From DATFQI01 sp963831105 (GTDB lineage: Bacteria > Actinomycetota > Thermoleophilia > Solirubrobacterales > Solirubrobacteraceae): a DNA stretch of 64,000 nt. The stretch lies in contig CAWHOS010000003.1 in the NCBI GenBank assembly GCA_963831105.1, positions 124,001 through 188,000 on the forward strand, read 5' to 3'. Below, piece after piece: positions 18,830 through 28,199 of this stretch (position 1 is its first letter; each line of letters starts with the position of its first letter). A program made the translations under genes and the position numbers. The notes under the pieces were generated by a model that saw nothing but the letters and a program-made list of their open reading frames with translations, was not told where the DNA came from and did no database searches.

Positions 18830-21672
18830 GTGCACCGCCGCCAGGTCTCGAGCCGGGCGATCGTCGGCCGCGACGAACCCTTGCGCATGCTCGCGGGCCT
18901 GCTCGAGGACGCGACGGCGGGCGCGCCGGGGCTCGCGCTGATCGCCGGCGAGCCGGGGGTCGGCAAGACACGCCTGATCGGCGAGCTCGAGGCCCGCGCC
19001 CGGGACGCCGGGTTGCTCGTGCTGCACGGCGAGAGCCTCGAGTTCGGCGGCGAGGAGTTCCCGTACGCGCCCGTGGTCGCGGCGCTGCGCGACCTGCCGC
19101 TCGGCGACGAGGAGCTCGACGAGGACGCGCGCGGCGCACTCGGGGCGCTGCTGCCGCGATTGGGGCCCGGCGACGGCGGGCGGCGCGTCTCCGGCCGCTT
19201 CGGGCAGGGCCGCCTGTACGAGCTCGCGCTGGAGCTGCTCGGCCGGGCGGCGGCGCTCCGGCCGCTGCTGATCGTGCTCGAGGACATCCACTGGGCCGAC
19301 CGATCGACGCGGGACTTCGTGGCGTTCCTGGCGCGCAACCTGCGCTCCGAGCCGATCGCGCTCGCGCTCACGTACCGCACCGGCGAGCTTCCGCGGGAGC
19401 ATCCGACGCGGCGGCTCGTGGCCGAGCTGGCGCGGCGGCCGTTCGTGACCAGGCTCGATCTGGAGCCGCTCGGCCGCGACGACGTCGCCCGCCAGCTCGA
19501 GGCGATCGCCGGCGGCGCCGTGCCGGCCACGCTCGCCGACGAGCTGCACGCCCTTGCGGGCGGCAACCCGTTCTTCGTCGAGGAGCTGTTCGCCGTCCGG
19601 CGCGACGGCAGCCGCACCGTGCCCGCCACGGTCGCCGACGCCGTCGAGCTGCGCGTGACGGCGCTCTCCGACCCCGCTCGCTCGCTGCTCGCCGTGGTCG
19701 CCGCGGCCGGCGGCCAGGCGGGCCACGGCGTGCTCGAGCGTTGCGCCCCGGACGCGCTCGGCCCCGCACTGCGCGAGGCACTCGACGCCGGACTGCTCGT
19801 CCGCGACGACGCCGGCGTCGCGCTGCGACACGGGCTCATCGGCGAGGTGACCTACGCCGGTCTCGTCCCCGCGGAGCGCACCGCGCTGCACCAGGCGATC
19901 GCGGTGGCGCTCCAGGAAGAGGGCGCGCCGGCGGCGCAGCTCGCCGATCAGTGGCACCGCGCGGGCGCGCACGCCGCTGCGCTGGACGCGTCGCTGGAGG
20001 CCGGCGCGCAGGCGGCGGACGCGTACGCCTTCGCGGAGGCGAGCGCGCACTACGAGCGGGCGCTCACGCTGTGGGACGTGGTCCGCCCGGCGGGCGGCGA
20101 CCGCGTGGACCTGCTCTCGCGCGCGGCCCAGGCGGCCCGCCACGGCGGCGACCAGCCGCGCGCGCTCGCGCTCGGCCGGGCGGCGCTCGCGGCGCACGAC
20201 CATGCCGCCGACCCCGAGCGGGCTGCACGGCTCTACGAGCGCCTCGGCGAGTACCTCTCGTGGGACGACGAGGCCGCGCTCGAGTGCTATGCGAGCGCGC
20301 TGGCGCTGCTCGGCGACGAGCCGACGCCGATCCGCGCGCGACTGCTCGCGGCGCAGGGCCACGCGCTGATGGGACTGCGCCGCTGGGCGGAGTCGCGCGA
20401 GCGCTGCGAGCGGGCGCTCGCCGTGGCCGCCGCGGCCGGCGACGGCGCCCAGGCCGCCGCGGCTCGGATCACCCTCGGCATCACGCTCGGCTTCCTCGGC
20501 GAGGCGGAGGCCGGCGAGCGGCACCTGCGCGAGGCGCTCGCGACCGCCGAGGGCGAGGACGGCCTGCGCGCCCACGTGCACCTCGGCGAGCTGCTGCGCC
20601 TGCGCGGCGACCACGCGCGGGCGCTCGAGACGATGGAGCTGGGCGAGCGTGCGGCGGCGCGGCTCGGCATGCGCGGCTCGTTCGGGTGCTTCATGTACGT
20701 CAACGCGATCGACGACCTGCTGCGGCTCGGGCGCTGGGACGAGGCCGAGGCCCGGCTGCAGGAGGCCGAGCGCATGGACCTCGGCGTGACCGCCGCGACG
20801 ATGCTCCACGCGAGCGCGGCGCAGCTGCACGCGCTGCGCGGTGAGGCAACGGCGGCCCGCGAGCACCTCGAACATGCGCGTGCCTGCGAGGAGCTCGGGC
20901 TCCCGGGCGAGTTCGCGACCCCGTTCCGCAGCGCGGCCGCGGCGCTCGCGCTGGCCGAGCGCGATCCCCAGTCCGCGCGCGAGCACGCGGCGACCGCGCT
21001 CGGCGGCCCGCCCGAGCCGCTGTACATGCCGGTGCTGCTGTGGCTCGGCATGCGCGCGGAGGCCGACGCCGCGGAGGCTGCGCGCGTGCACCGGCGCCCT
21101 GTCGAGCTCGCCCGCGCCGACGAGCTGCTCGCCGCCTTCCCCGGTGGTGGCGCCGGCGTGCTCGCGTACCGCGCGCTGGCCGAGGCCGAGCGCGGCCCGC
21201 GCCGCCGGTACGCCGCTCGCCGAGTCGTGGCGCGCCGCGGCGGATCGCTTCGACGCTCTGGGCGAGCCCCACCCGGCCGCCTACGCGCGCTTGCGGGAGG
21301 CGGACGCGCTGCTCACGCGCGGCGGCGACCGGCGTACCGCGGCCACGCGACTGGCCGAGGCCCACGAGACCGCCGCCGCGCTCGGCGCCGAGCCGCTGCG
21401 CGAGGACGTCGAGGCACTCGCCCGTCGCGCCCGCATCTCGCCGTTGCAGGGGCGCGGCGCCCTCGGCAGAGCCCGCGGAGGGGCTCTTGACCCGCCGTGA
21501 GGCGGACGTCCTCGAGCTGCTCGCCGACGGGCTCACCAACCGGGAGATCGCCTCGCGGCTGTTCATCAGCGAGAAGACCGTCAGCACGCACATCGGCCAC
21601 ATCTACGACAAGCTCGGCGTCCACAGCCGCGTCGAGGCGGCCGGCCGGGCGCGGGCGATCGGCAACACCTAG
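18830..21672 (+). CDS. LAL-type LuxR transcriptional regulator with ATPase domain (two frameshifts)
   Basis: About 945 residues from GTG 18830. Order: STAND-like ATPase domain (SRAIVGRDEPLRMLAGLLED; Walker A AGEPGVGKTRLIGEL; Walker B LLIVLEDIHWAD), a long alpha-helical TPR-like middle with ALA/ER-rich repeats, and a C-terminal LuxR HTH (LTRREADVLELLADGLTNREI, EKTVSTHIGHIYDKLGVHSR). Frame changes near 21205 and 21460, both close to the C-terminus. LAL regulators (MalT type) oligomerise on an inducer and ATP. No obvious partner operon adjoins it; targets unknown. Confidence 0.88.
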
Positions 21673-21760
21673 GGCTGGGGCAGCCTCCACCTGGGTGTGG
21701 GCAACTGGCCACCGTGTCGGGTGTTCGCGGCCGCCGGGCGCGACGATCGTGCACGTCGAG

Positions 21761-21783
21761 GCCCGCGTCATCGGGACGCGGGC
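21761..21783 (+). promoter_or_regulatory. GC-rich 9-bp hairpin before small ORF
   Basis: GCCCGCGTC and its exact complement GACGCGGGC flank a 5-nt loop between the LAL gene and the small ORF at 21804. No U tract follows. It may end transcription of the LAL gene or act in the leader of the small gene. Confidence 0.4.
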
Positions 21784-21803
21784 ACACCGACAGGAGGACC
21801 TCC

Positions 21804-21935
21804 GTGTTCACCCTCCCCAGGATCGCCGCCTCCGCCGCCGCCGCGCTCGCGTCGCTCGCGCTCGTCCCGGCGCTGATCGCCGGGATGCAGGTCTCCGGCG
21901 ACCCCACCGCACAGACGCACGTGCGCAAGGCCTGA
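21804..21935 (+). CDS. Small exported or membrane-anchored 43-residue protein
   Basis: GTG start with a perfect AGGAGG 6 bases upstream. Residues 1-6 are polar or basic, 7-27 hydrophobic and alanine-rich (AASAAAALASLALVPALIAG), then a short polar tail with HVRKA. It resembles a secreted peptide or single-helix membrane protein. No family recognised. Codon use and the strong ribosome site make it credible. Confidence 0.55.
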   Translation: MFTLPRIAASAAAALASLALVPALIAGMQVSGDPTAQTHVRKA

Positions 21936-22045
21936 CGCGATCTCAGGTTCCCGGGGCGGCCGAGATCGGGCGTTCGCCCGATGTGCTCGCGCCGCCCCGG
22001 ACCTAGCGTCGCGGGTGTCCTTGTCCCTTCCTCGAGGAGGCACCC

Positions 22046-22918
22046 ATGCCCACCCACACCCGCGCCGCCGGCCTCGTGATCGTCGCCGTCGTCGCGGCGG
22101 GCGCCCCGTCGCCGGCGTCGGCCCGCAACGCGGTCTACGGCGGCAGCACCAGCGCCGGCGCCCCGATCGTGATCACCGCCGACAAGAAGGCCAAGTCGCT
22201 GCGCTCGGCCGTCGTCTCCTGGCGGGCCGCCTGCGACAACGGCCGCGGCTTCCCGATCGCGGTACCACTGAGGGCCGTCAAGGCCGAGGCGGGCTTCGAC
22301 CCCGGCTTCAGCGAGCTCGCGACCTCCCGCAACGGCAAGGGCCGCTTCGCGGGTGTCCAGCTCGGCAGCTCCGACCTGGGCGACCAGGTCGGCACGCTGA
22401 GCGCGCGCTACGCCGGCAAGCTCTCGGCCAAGCGGGCCAGCGGCACGCTCGACGCGACCATCACCGTCGTCGACCGGGCGAGCGGCACCACCGTCGCGAC
22501 CTGCCGCACCGGGTCGGTCCGCTGGTCCGCGACCCGCGCCCCCGGCCGCGTCTACGCGGGCTCGACCGCGCAGGACCACCCCGTGGTGGTGCGCGTGGAC
22601 GCGAAGCGACGGAAGGTGGCCGACATGCTGTTCGGCTGGCAGTCCGGCACGTGCAAGCCCGATGACGTGTTCCTCTTCGTCAACGAGACCTTCAGCGACT
22701 TCCCGCTCGGCAGCGGCCGGTTCGGCGACGCCTTCAACATGACCTACACGCCGGACGAGGGCGGGTCGGGGAAGGTCGCCTACGACCTCACGGGCCGCGT
22801 CGCCCGCACCCGCGCCAGCGGCACCTTCCGCGTCGGCCTCACGGAGACCGACGCGGCGGGGAACATCACCACGGCGTGTGACAGCGGCAGCGTCTCCTGG
22901 TCCGCGGTCACCGGATGA
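22046..22918 (+). CDS. Secreted protein with two tandem copies of a beta-rich domain
   Basis: 290 residues with a signal peptide (1-25, ending SPASA-RNA). The mature part is an internal duplication: domain 1 starts VYGGSTSAGAPIVITADKKAK and ends TVATCRTGSVRWSA, domain 2 starts VYAGSTAQDHPVVVRVDAKR and ends ITTACDSGSVSWSAV. Each has two cysteines in equivalent places (RAACDNG/TCRTG, SGTCKPD/ACDSG), predicting one disulfide per domain. No known catalytic motif. Function unknown; extracellular location inferred. Confidence 0.75.
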   Translation: MPTHTRAAGLVIVAVVAAGAPSPASARNAVYGGSTSAGAPIVITADKKAKSLRSAVVSWRAACDNGRGFPIAVPLRAVKAEAGFDPGFSELATSRNGKGRFAGVQLGSSDLGDQVGTLSARYAGKLSAKRASGTLDATITVVDRASGTTVATCRTGSVRWSATRAPGRVYAGSTAQDHPVVVRVDAKRRKVADMLFGWQSGTCKPDDVFLFVNETFSDFPLGSGRFGDAFNMTYTPDEGGSGKVAYDLTGRVARTRASGTFRVGLTETDAAGNITTACDSGSVSWSAVTG

Positions 22919-22926
22919 CCAGCGTC

Positions 22927-22959
22927 CGCCCCGGCGAGAGCCGCGCTCTCGCCGGGGCG
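22927..22959. terminator. Strong bidirectional hairpin between convergent genes
   Basis: CGCCCCGGCGAGAG and its exact complement CTCTCGCCGGGGCG (14 bp) flank a 5-nt loop, in the gap between the end of the secreted duplicated protein and the end of the convergent cupin gene. No U tract, as often in high-GC actinobacteria; placement supports terminator function for both genes. Confidence 0.7.
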
Positions 22960-22969
22960 CTGCGTCCGC

Positions 22970-23434
22970 TCAGCCCGGCAGCAGCTCGTTGCCGTGCTTG
23001 AGCACGATCTCCGCCGCGTTCTCGGGCGGGAGGACGTGCGCGGGCGGGACCGTCGGGGCCTCGGCCGGCACGCTGACCTCGTCGACGAAGTCCTCGAAGC
23101 CGCTCGGGGTGAGGACCCAGAGCATGTGGGCGCCGTCGGGGCCGACGGTGAAGCGGTGCGGGACGTCGCGCGGGCCGAAGGCGTGCTGGCCGGCGCCGAG
23201 CTCGACGGCTTGCTCGCCGACCTCGATCGTCACGGAGCCCTCGAGGACGTAGAAGCCCTCGTCCTCGCGGTAGTGGACGTGCAGCGGGGTCTGCAGCCCG
23301 GCGGGCGCGGTGATCTCGACGAGCGTGTACATGCCGCCGGTGTCGGCGGCTGAGGCCTTGATCTCGGCGAGCATGCCGAAGAACCAGTACTGGCGGCCGG
23401 TGAGGGACTTGGGGAGGGTGGCCTGGGTCGCCAT
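22970..23434 (-). CDS. Cupin-domain protein under divergent TetR control
   Basis: 154 residues, quercetinase/pirin-like single cupin. Motif 1: PLHVHYREDEGFYVLEGSVT (His, His, Glu); motif 2: FGPRDVPHRFTVG. Residues 1-30 add an N-terminal strand region (TGRQYWFFGMLAEI). Start at ATG 23434; the frame is open upstream but runs across the promoter. A near-consensus sigma-70 promoter lies just upstream with repeated regulator boxes, so the TetR gene next door is its probable repressor. Possible oxygenase or small-molecule sensor; substrate unknown. Confidence 0.87.
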   Translation of the reverse strand: MATQATLPKSLTGRQYWFFGMLAEIKASAADTGGMYTLVEITAPAGLQTPLHVHYREDEGFYVLEGSVTIEVGEQAVELGAGQHAFGPRDVPHRFTVGPDGAHMLWVLTPSGFEDFVDEVSVPAEAPTVPPAHVLPPENAAEIVLKHGNELLPG

Positions 23435-23483
23435 CGGAGGGTGACTCCTTGGGGGGAGGGTTTGGGGAGGGGTGACGAGAAGG

Positions 23484-23530
23484 ACTATACTTTCGCGGAG
23501 AGAGTTCGTCAAACAAATGCCTCCGCGAAA
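23484..23530 (-). promoter_or_regulatory. Cupin promoter with flanking TetR inverted repeat
   Basis: On the minus strand TTGACG (23512-23507), a 17-bp spacer and TATAGT (23489-23484) form a good sigma-70 promoter for the cupin gene. TTTCGCGGAG (23491-23500) and its exact complement CTCCGCGAAA (23521-23530) form a 10-bp inverted repeat; one arm sits in the promoter spacer, the other inside the first codons of the TetR gene. This fits autorepression plus repression of the cupin gene. Base patterns are seen; the regulator-operator link is inferred. Confidence 0.65.
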
Positions 23531-24134
23531 ATACACCATGACCCGCAGGGCCTCCGCGGTCGCGCAGACGCGCCAGCGGATCATCGACGCCACGCGCGCC
23601 CTGCACACCGAGCAGGGGATCGCGGCGACGAGCTGGGACGACATCGCAGCCCGCGCGGGCGTCGGCGTGGGCACCGTCTACCGGCACTTCCCCTCGCTCG
23701 ACGAGCTGGTGCCGGCGTGCGGCGCGGACGCGATGGAGGTCATCGCGTTGCCCGATCCGGACGACGCACGAACCGTCTTCGACGGGGCGAACTCCCCCGC
23801 TGAGCGCCTCCGGCGACTGGTGCAGCAGACCTTCGCGATCTACGAGCGCGGCGCGCCCGAGCTGCACGTGATCCGCAACGAGCCCGGCGCCCACCCGAGC
23901 GTTGCGCAGGGCAAGGAGGATCTGGAGGCCGCGCTCGCCGCGCTCGTCGAGGCGGCCGGGGTCCCCTCCTCAGAGCGCGCCGTCGTGCGGGCCATGATCG
24001 ACCTCGGCACCTGGCAGGCGCTGCGCGATCAGGGGCTGCGGCCCGAGGAGGCCGTCGACTCCGTGAGCAGCATGCTCGCTGCACGGTCTACAGCAGCGCC
24101 GCGATCCGGGCGGCCGCCACGGCTGCGCCGTTAG
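23517..24134 (+). CDS. TetR-family repressor
   Basis: 205 residues. N-terminal HTH: QTRQRIIDATRALHTEQGI, ATSWDDIAARAGVGVGTVYRHF with the usual YRHF end; C-terminal ligand-binding helices follow. Start ATG 23517 puts an operator arm inside codons 2-5; ATG 23538 (MTRRASAVAQ) is an alternative that leaves the whole repeat upstream. Divergent from the cupin gene, its likely target. The last 47 bases overlap the convergent hydrolase-glycosyltransferase gene, and the Arg/Pro-rich tail may not be conserved. Confidence 0.88.
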   Translation: MPPRKYTMTRRASAVAQTRQRIIDATRALHTEQGIAATSWDDIAARAGVGVGTVYRHFPSLDELVPACGADAMEVIALPDPDDARTVFDGANSPAERLRRLVQQTFAIYERGAPELHVIRNEPGAHPSVAQGKEDLEAALAALVEAAGVPSSERAVVRAMIDLGTWQALRDQGLRPEEAVDSVSSMLAARSTAAPRSGRPPRLRR

Positions 24135-26208
24135 CCTCGACCGGCCGGTAGTCGACCTCGCGGCCGATCTCCTGCGCGATCGCCTCGGCGATCACGCTCG
24201 GCGTCGCCGTCTCGAAGTCCATGCAGCGCCCGGCGCCGTAGCGCTCGAGCCGGTGGCGGACGTGGGTGTTCTGCTCGAAGTGGTGGCGCAGGGGGAAGTA
24301 GAGGAACGGGCGCCGGTTGGCCGTCAGCTCCATCGACGTCGTCAGCCCGCCCTGCACGACCGCGAGGTCGCAGGCGGCGAGGTGGCGGTAGAGGTCGGGC
24401 ACGTACGCGCGGACCTCCAGGCCGTCGTGCGCGGGCAGCGAGCGGGGGTCGATCCTCGGCCCGGCGACGACGATCATGCGCAGCGCGGGCACGCGCTGCT
24501 TGGCCTCCGGGAAGGCGGCGATGACGCGCTCGAGCAGCGACCGGCCGACGCCGGAGCCGCCGACGGTGACGATGCACACCTGCTCGCGCGGCCCGTAGCC
24601 GAGCTCCGCCCGCAGCCGCTCGCGGTCGCCGACATCGGCGGGATCGAACCCCGTCACGTAGCCCGCGAAGTCGAAGTGCTGCCCGGTCCAGTCGGCGATC
24701 GCCGGCAGATCGGGGCCGAAGTCGTCCGGGACGATGTCCTCGCGGTTGCCGACGAAGATCGCCTGGTCGCGCACCCGCGGGTAGCGCGCGATGTGCTCGA
24801 TCATCTCGGCGTTGTAGTCGGCGGTGAGGGCCGCCTCGTGGTCGCCGCCGTCGGGCATCGGCAGCCAGCCCACGAAGTCGGTCAGCCAGACGTAGGCGGC
24901 GCGCTTCTGCTCGGGGTTCTCGTGCAGGTAGTAGTCGATCTCCCAGCCCTCGTCGGCGATCCACAGGTCGTAGTGCTGCTCGCTGACGAGGTCGTGGAAG
25001 ACCATGAAGTTGGCGACCAGGATCTCGTCCATGCGCCGCCAGGCCTGGAAGCAGTGCAGGTCGTGCTCGGCGGACTCCGACTCGATGTGGTGCGACTCGT
25101 TGGAGAGCTCGCGGCTGGCCGGGTGCACGTGCTCGCCTGCGGCGTCGAGCGCCGCGGTGACAGGGTGCTGGGCGAGCCAGTCGATCTCGAGGTCGGGGTG
25201 CAGCGTGCGCAGCTCCCGCGCGATCGCGATGTCGCGGCGCGCGTGGCCCAGCCCGATCGGCGAGGAGACGTAGAGCGCGCGCTTGCCGCGGCGGCGCCCG
25301 CGGGTCCAGCGCCCCGCGGCCGGCCGCGGCACGGCGAAGTCGCGCAGCAGGAGGTTCACGGCAACGGGATCGCGCGCGTGCGGGCAGTGCCCGGAGCCCT
25401 CGAGCGCGACGAGCTCCCCGCCCGTGACCCGCGCGAGCTCCTCGCCGACGATGAACGGCCGCACGGCGTCGTCGGTGCCGTGGATGACCAGCACCGGGCA
25501 GCTGATCTTGCGGCAGAGCTCGCGGAAGGACTCGGCGTCGCGCAGCTCGCGCCCGAGGTAGGTGAGCGCCAGCGTCGCCCCGTCGGTCTCCATCCCCCAG
25601 CCCACGCAGTCCTCGATCTGCTTGGTCGAGTGCGGCTCGGTGAAGACCTGCCCGAAGAAGAACTGCAGGAAGTCCCGGTAGTGCTCGAGCCAGTAGTGGC
25701 GGTTGTACTTGGCCCAGCCTTCGTAGGACTCCAGCGGCTCGTCGAACGGCGTCGTCGAGCGGACGGCGTGCTGGGCGAACGGCGCCGCGCCGGCGATGAA
25801 CGCCACGCCCTCGACCCGCTCCGGGTGCTCGGCGGCGAGCAGCGCGCCCCACAGGGCGCCGGCCGACAGCCCGACGAGGAACGCGCGCTCGGTGCCCGTG
25901 GCGTCCATGACGGCGAGGGTGTCGGCGGCGAACTCGCGCTCCGTGTAGGCCTCGACCGTGTCCGGCCGGTCCGAGCGGCCGTTGCCGCGGCCGTCGAAGG
26001 TCACCACGCGCGCGTGGCGCGCGAGGTAGGGGATCTGCGCCTTCCAGTGGCGCGAGTGGATGATCGACCACGTCGGCAGCAGCAGGACGGTCGGCTCGCC
26101 GGAGCCGTAGACCTCGTAGGAGATCCGCACGCCGTCGCGCTCGACGAAGCCCTCCTCGTCGGGGTAGCGAGCCCGGGTCTGCTCGCGGGGTGCGTCGATG
26201 ATCGTCAT
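24088..26208 (-). CDS. Alpha/beta hydrolase fused to glycosyltransferase
   Basis: 706 residues. Part 1 (about 15-290) is an alpha/beta hydrolase: nucleophile elbow GLSAGALWGALL, late His in LEGSGHCPHARDP, Asp in VIHGTDDAVRPF. Part 2 (about 305-706) is a GT-B glycosyltransferase of the MGT/MurG-like kind: start ALYVSSPIGLGHARRDIAIA, donor-site region VTVGGSGVGRSLLERVI, VVQGGLTTSMELTANRRPFLYFPL. An Arg-rich linker (WTRGRRRGKRALYV) joins them. It could glycosylate and de-acylate a small molecule or lipid, or inactivate a xenobiotic. Its ATG overlaps the TetR stop (ATGA). Confidence 0.88.
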   Translation of the reverse strand: MTIIDAPREQTRARYPDEEGFVERDGVRISYEVYGSGEPTVLLLPTWSIIHSRHWKAQIPYLARHARVVTFDGRGNGRSDRPDTVEAYTEREFAADTLAVMDATGTERAFLVGLSAGALWGALLAAEHPERVEGVAFIAGAAPFAQHAVRSTTPFDEPLESYEGWAKYNRHYWLEHYRDFLQFFFGQVFTEPHSTKQIEDCVGWGMETDGATLALTYLGRELRDAESFRELCRKISCPVLVIHGTDDAVRPFIVGEELARVTGGELVALEGSGHCPHARDPVAVNLLLRDFAVPRPAAGRWTRGRRRGKRALYVSSPIGLGHARRDIAIARELRTLHPDLEIDWLAQHPVTAALDAAGEHVHPASRELSNESHHIESESAEHDLHCFQAWRRMDEILVANFMVFHDLVSEQHYDLWIADEGWEIDYYLHENPEQKRAAYVWLTDFVGWLPMPDGGDHEAALTADYNAEMIEHIARYPRVRDQAIFVGNREDIVPDDFGPDLPAIADWTGQHFDFAGYVTGFDPADVGDRERLRAELGYGPREQVCIVTVGGSGVGRSLLERVIAAFPEAKQRVPALRMIVVAGPRIDPRSLPAHDGLEVRAYVPDLYRHLAACDLAVVQGGLTTSMELTANRRPFLYFPLRHHFEQNTHVRHRLERYGAGRCMDFETATPSVIAEAIAQEIGREVDYRPVEANGAAVAAARIAALL

Positions 26209-26777
26209 CGATCCTCCAGCCATTCGTCGATCCACTGGAGCAGCTCCGCCTGCCCGGTCTCGATGCCGGACAGCCGCTCGAAGATGATCCCCTCGTTGAA
26301 CGTCATCACCAAGGACACGAGCGCCTGGAGCGGCATCTCGATCCCGTAGCGCTCGCGCGGGTCGGCGAGCGCGTCGCTCAGCACCGCGCGCCACTCGGCG
26401 TTGACGTGCGCGACCCGCTCGCGCAGCTCGGGGCGGTTCCAGGCCAGCGCCTGCAGCTCGTACCAGACCTTCTGATAGGGCCGGTCCGCGTCGAGGTATC
26501 GCATCGCGGTGCGCCACTTCTCCGCGAACGAGGTGTCCGGCTCCTCGTACATCGCCCGCTGGCGCGCGATGATCCGCTCGGTGAACCGCTCGAGCACGCG
26601 CGCGAGCAGGTTCTCCATCGAGCCGAAGTAGTAGTGCACGAGGCCGTGGTTGGCGCCCGCCTCCTCGGCCAGCGCACGGGTCGTGATGCCGGCGTGGCCG
26701 ACGCTGACGAGGAGGCGCTCCGCGGCGTCCAGGAACGCCTCCTCGGTCTGCTGGCGCGCTACCGACGCCGGAGCCAC
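26205..26777 (-). CDS. TetR-family regulator coupled to the hydrolase-glycosyltransferase
   Basis: 190 residues from GTG 26777, chosen because the HTH begins soon after (QQTEEAFLDAAERLLVSVGH, GITTRALAEEAGANHGLVHYYF). C-terminal domain ends with LLQWIDEWLEDR. The stop overlaps the next start by ATGA. The palindrome TTAGTCA-GG-TGACTAA upstream of the SBP56 gene could be its operator, making SBP56, regulator and fusion enzyme one regulon; inference from order and orientation. Confidence 0.87.
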   Translation of the reverse strand: MAPASVARQQTEEAFLDAAERLLVSVGHAGITTRALAEEAGANHGLVHYYFGSMENLLARVLERFTERIIARQRAMYEEPDTSFAEKWRTAMRYLDADRPYQKVWYELQALAWNRPELRERVAHVNAEWRAVLSDALADPRERYGIEMPLQALVSLVMTFNEGIIFERLSGIETGQAELLQWIDEWLEDR

Positions 26778-26874
26778 GCGCGCACCACCGCCGTCGTGTA
26801 CGCCGCGGCCGCGACCATCGGCGCGATCGCCGGCAGCAGCTCCTCGGCCGGGAATCCGGCGATGTGCGCGCTCG

Positions 26875-28179
26875 TCACTGGAAGATCTCCGTCGTGCAGT
26901 CACCGCCCGGCAGGCGCACCTCGTGCGCGCGCGCCGGGTGGAAGTCGACGAAGAAGTCCGGGTCGAGCTCCATCCCGCCGCCCGGGTCGCAGTTGACCCG
27001 CAGCAGCCACGAGCGCAGCTCGGGATAGAACTGGTTGTCCCAGGTCGAGTACAGCGAGTTGGTGACGTACAGCCGCCGCCCGTCGAGCGAGAGCTGGAGC
27101 ATCTGCGGGCCGCCGTTGAGCTCGCGGCTCGCGTCGGACGGCCGTCCCAGCACGCCGCCGAGCTGCAGCATCCCCGTCAGGCGCGGGTGCGCCGGGTCGG
27201 AGATGTCGTACTGGCGCAGGTCGCCGTGCAGCCAGTTGGAGAAGTACAGGAAGCGGTCGTCCATCGAGACCACGAGGTCGGTGATCAGCCCCGGGACCGG
27301 GAACGGCCAGCCCTCCTGCTCGATGCCCTCCACCGCGATCACGTTGTCGGCGCTGTAGGAGCCGTTCTCGCGGTGGAAGCGCCACATCGTGCTCGACAGC
27401 GCGGCGCCGACGAAGCCCTGATCGGCGTCGGGGTCGTGCAGCCAGCGCATCTCCAGCGGCACCAGCCCCGTCTCGCCCAGCTCGACCGTCTGCTGCAGCG
27501 TGCGCTCACTCAGGTTCCAGAAGTGCACGCGGCTGCCGTAGTGGCCCTTGCCGACGTCCTCGGGGTCGAACCCGGACTCGTAGGCGCTGGGCGCGCCGAA
27601 CTCCGAGGAGGCGAGGACGTTCTGGCGCGGCTGGTACCAGAAGTCGTAGTTGAAGGGCGGGTGCGGGCCGCCGTTCTCCCAGCGCCCCTTGACCTCGAAC
27701 GTCTTCGCGTCGATCACCGCGAAGCCGCAGGCGCCGTTGCCGTCGGCGTCGCCGAGCATGCTGATGACGATGTTCTCGCCCGGCATGCAGTGGACGGTGT
27801 GCGGGCGGGTCAGGCCCGTCTTCTCGATGAGCTCCTCGGGCTCGATGACCGTCTCGAGCCTTGGCTTGCGGGGGTCGCCGGCCACATCGACGATGTGGAT
27901 CCGCGAGGAGCGGAAGCCGGGCACGATCAGGTGCGACCGGTCGGGCCCATGGCAGGCGGAGCTGCAGCGGTTCCAGCCGAAGTGGTGCAGCTCGTCGCCG
28001 GCGTTGGGCATCGGCAGCTCGTGGACGATGCTGCCGCTCTCGGCGTCCACGACCGCCAGGTAGTCCGGCTTGTCGACGCCCGTGCCCTCGTGCAGGCACG
28101 CGACGTACAGGAACTCCTCGGCGGGGGCGCGCATGGCCTCCGCGGGCGAGGCGTAGAAGGAAGGGGCGCTATCGCTCAT
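26875..28179 (-). CDS. SBP56 family protein (selenium-binding protein / methanethiol oxidase)
   Basis: 434 residues, full length for the family (beta-propeller). Motifs: FLYVACLHEGTGVDKPDYLA, NRCSSACHGPDRSHLIVPGF, TRPHTVHCMPGENIVISMLGD, ASSEFGAPSAYESGF, and near the C-terminus FVDFHPARAHEVRLPGGDC. Bacterial members oxidise methanethiol to formaldehyde, H2S and H2O2 with copper; the human protein was named for selenium binding. It need not be a selenoprotein: no in-frame UGA is present. Upstream lies an operator-like palindrome. Same strand as TetR and the fusion enzyme. Confidence 0.93.
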   Translation of the reverse strand: MSDSAPSFYASPAEAMRAPAEEFLYVACLHEGTGVDKPDYLAVVDAESGSIVHELPMPNAGDELHHFGWNRCSSACHGPDRSHLIVPGFRSSRIHIVDVAGDPRKPRLETVIEPEELIEKTGLTRPHTVHCMPGENIVISMLGDADGNGACGFAVIDAKTFEVKGRWENGGPHPPFNYDFWYQPRQNVLASSEFGAPSAYESGFDPEDVGKGHYGSRVHFWNLSERTLQQTVELGETGLVPLEMRWLHDPDADQGFVGAALSSTMWRFHRENGSYSADNVIAVEGIEQEGWPFPVPGLITDLVVSMDDRFLYFSNWLHGDLRQYDISDPAHPRLTGMLQLGGVLGRPSDASRELNGGPQMLQLSLDGRRLYVTNSLYSTWDNQFYPELRSWLLRVNCDPGGGMELDPDFFVDFHPARAHEVRLPGGDCTTEIFQ

Positions 28180-28199
28180 GGCCCGGCTCCTCGGGGTGG

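Noticed and set aside
26875..28179. SBP56 as a selenoprotein linked to the DsrE gene
   Set aside because: No in-frame UGA, and the family name reflects selenium binding, not selenocysteine. The loci are 24 kb apart.
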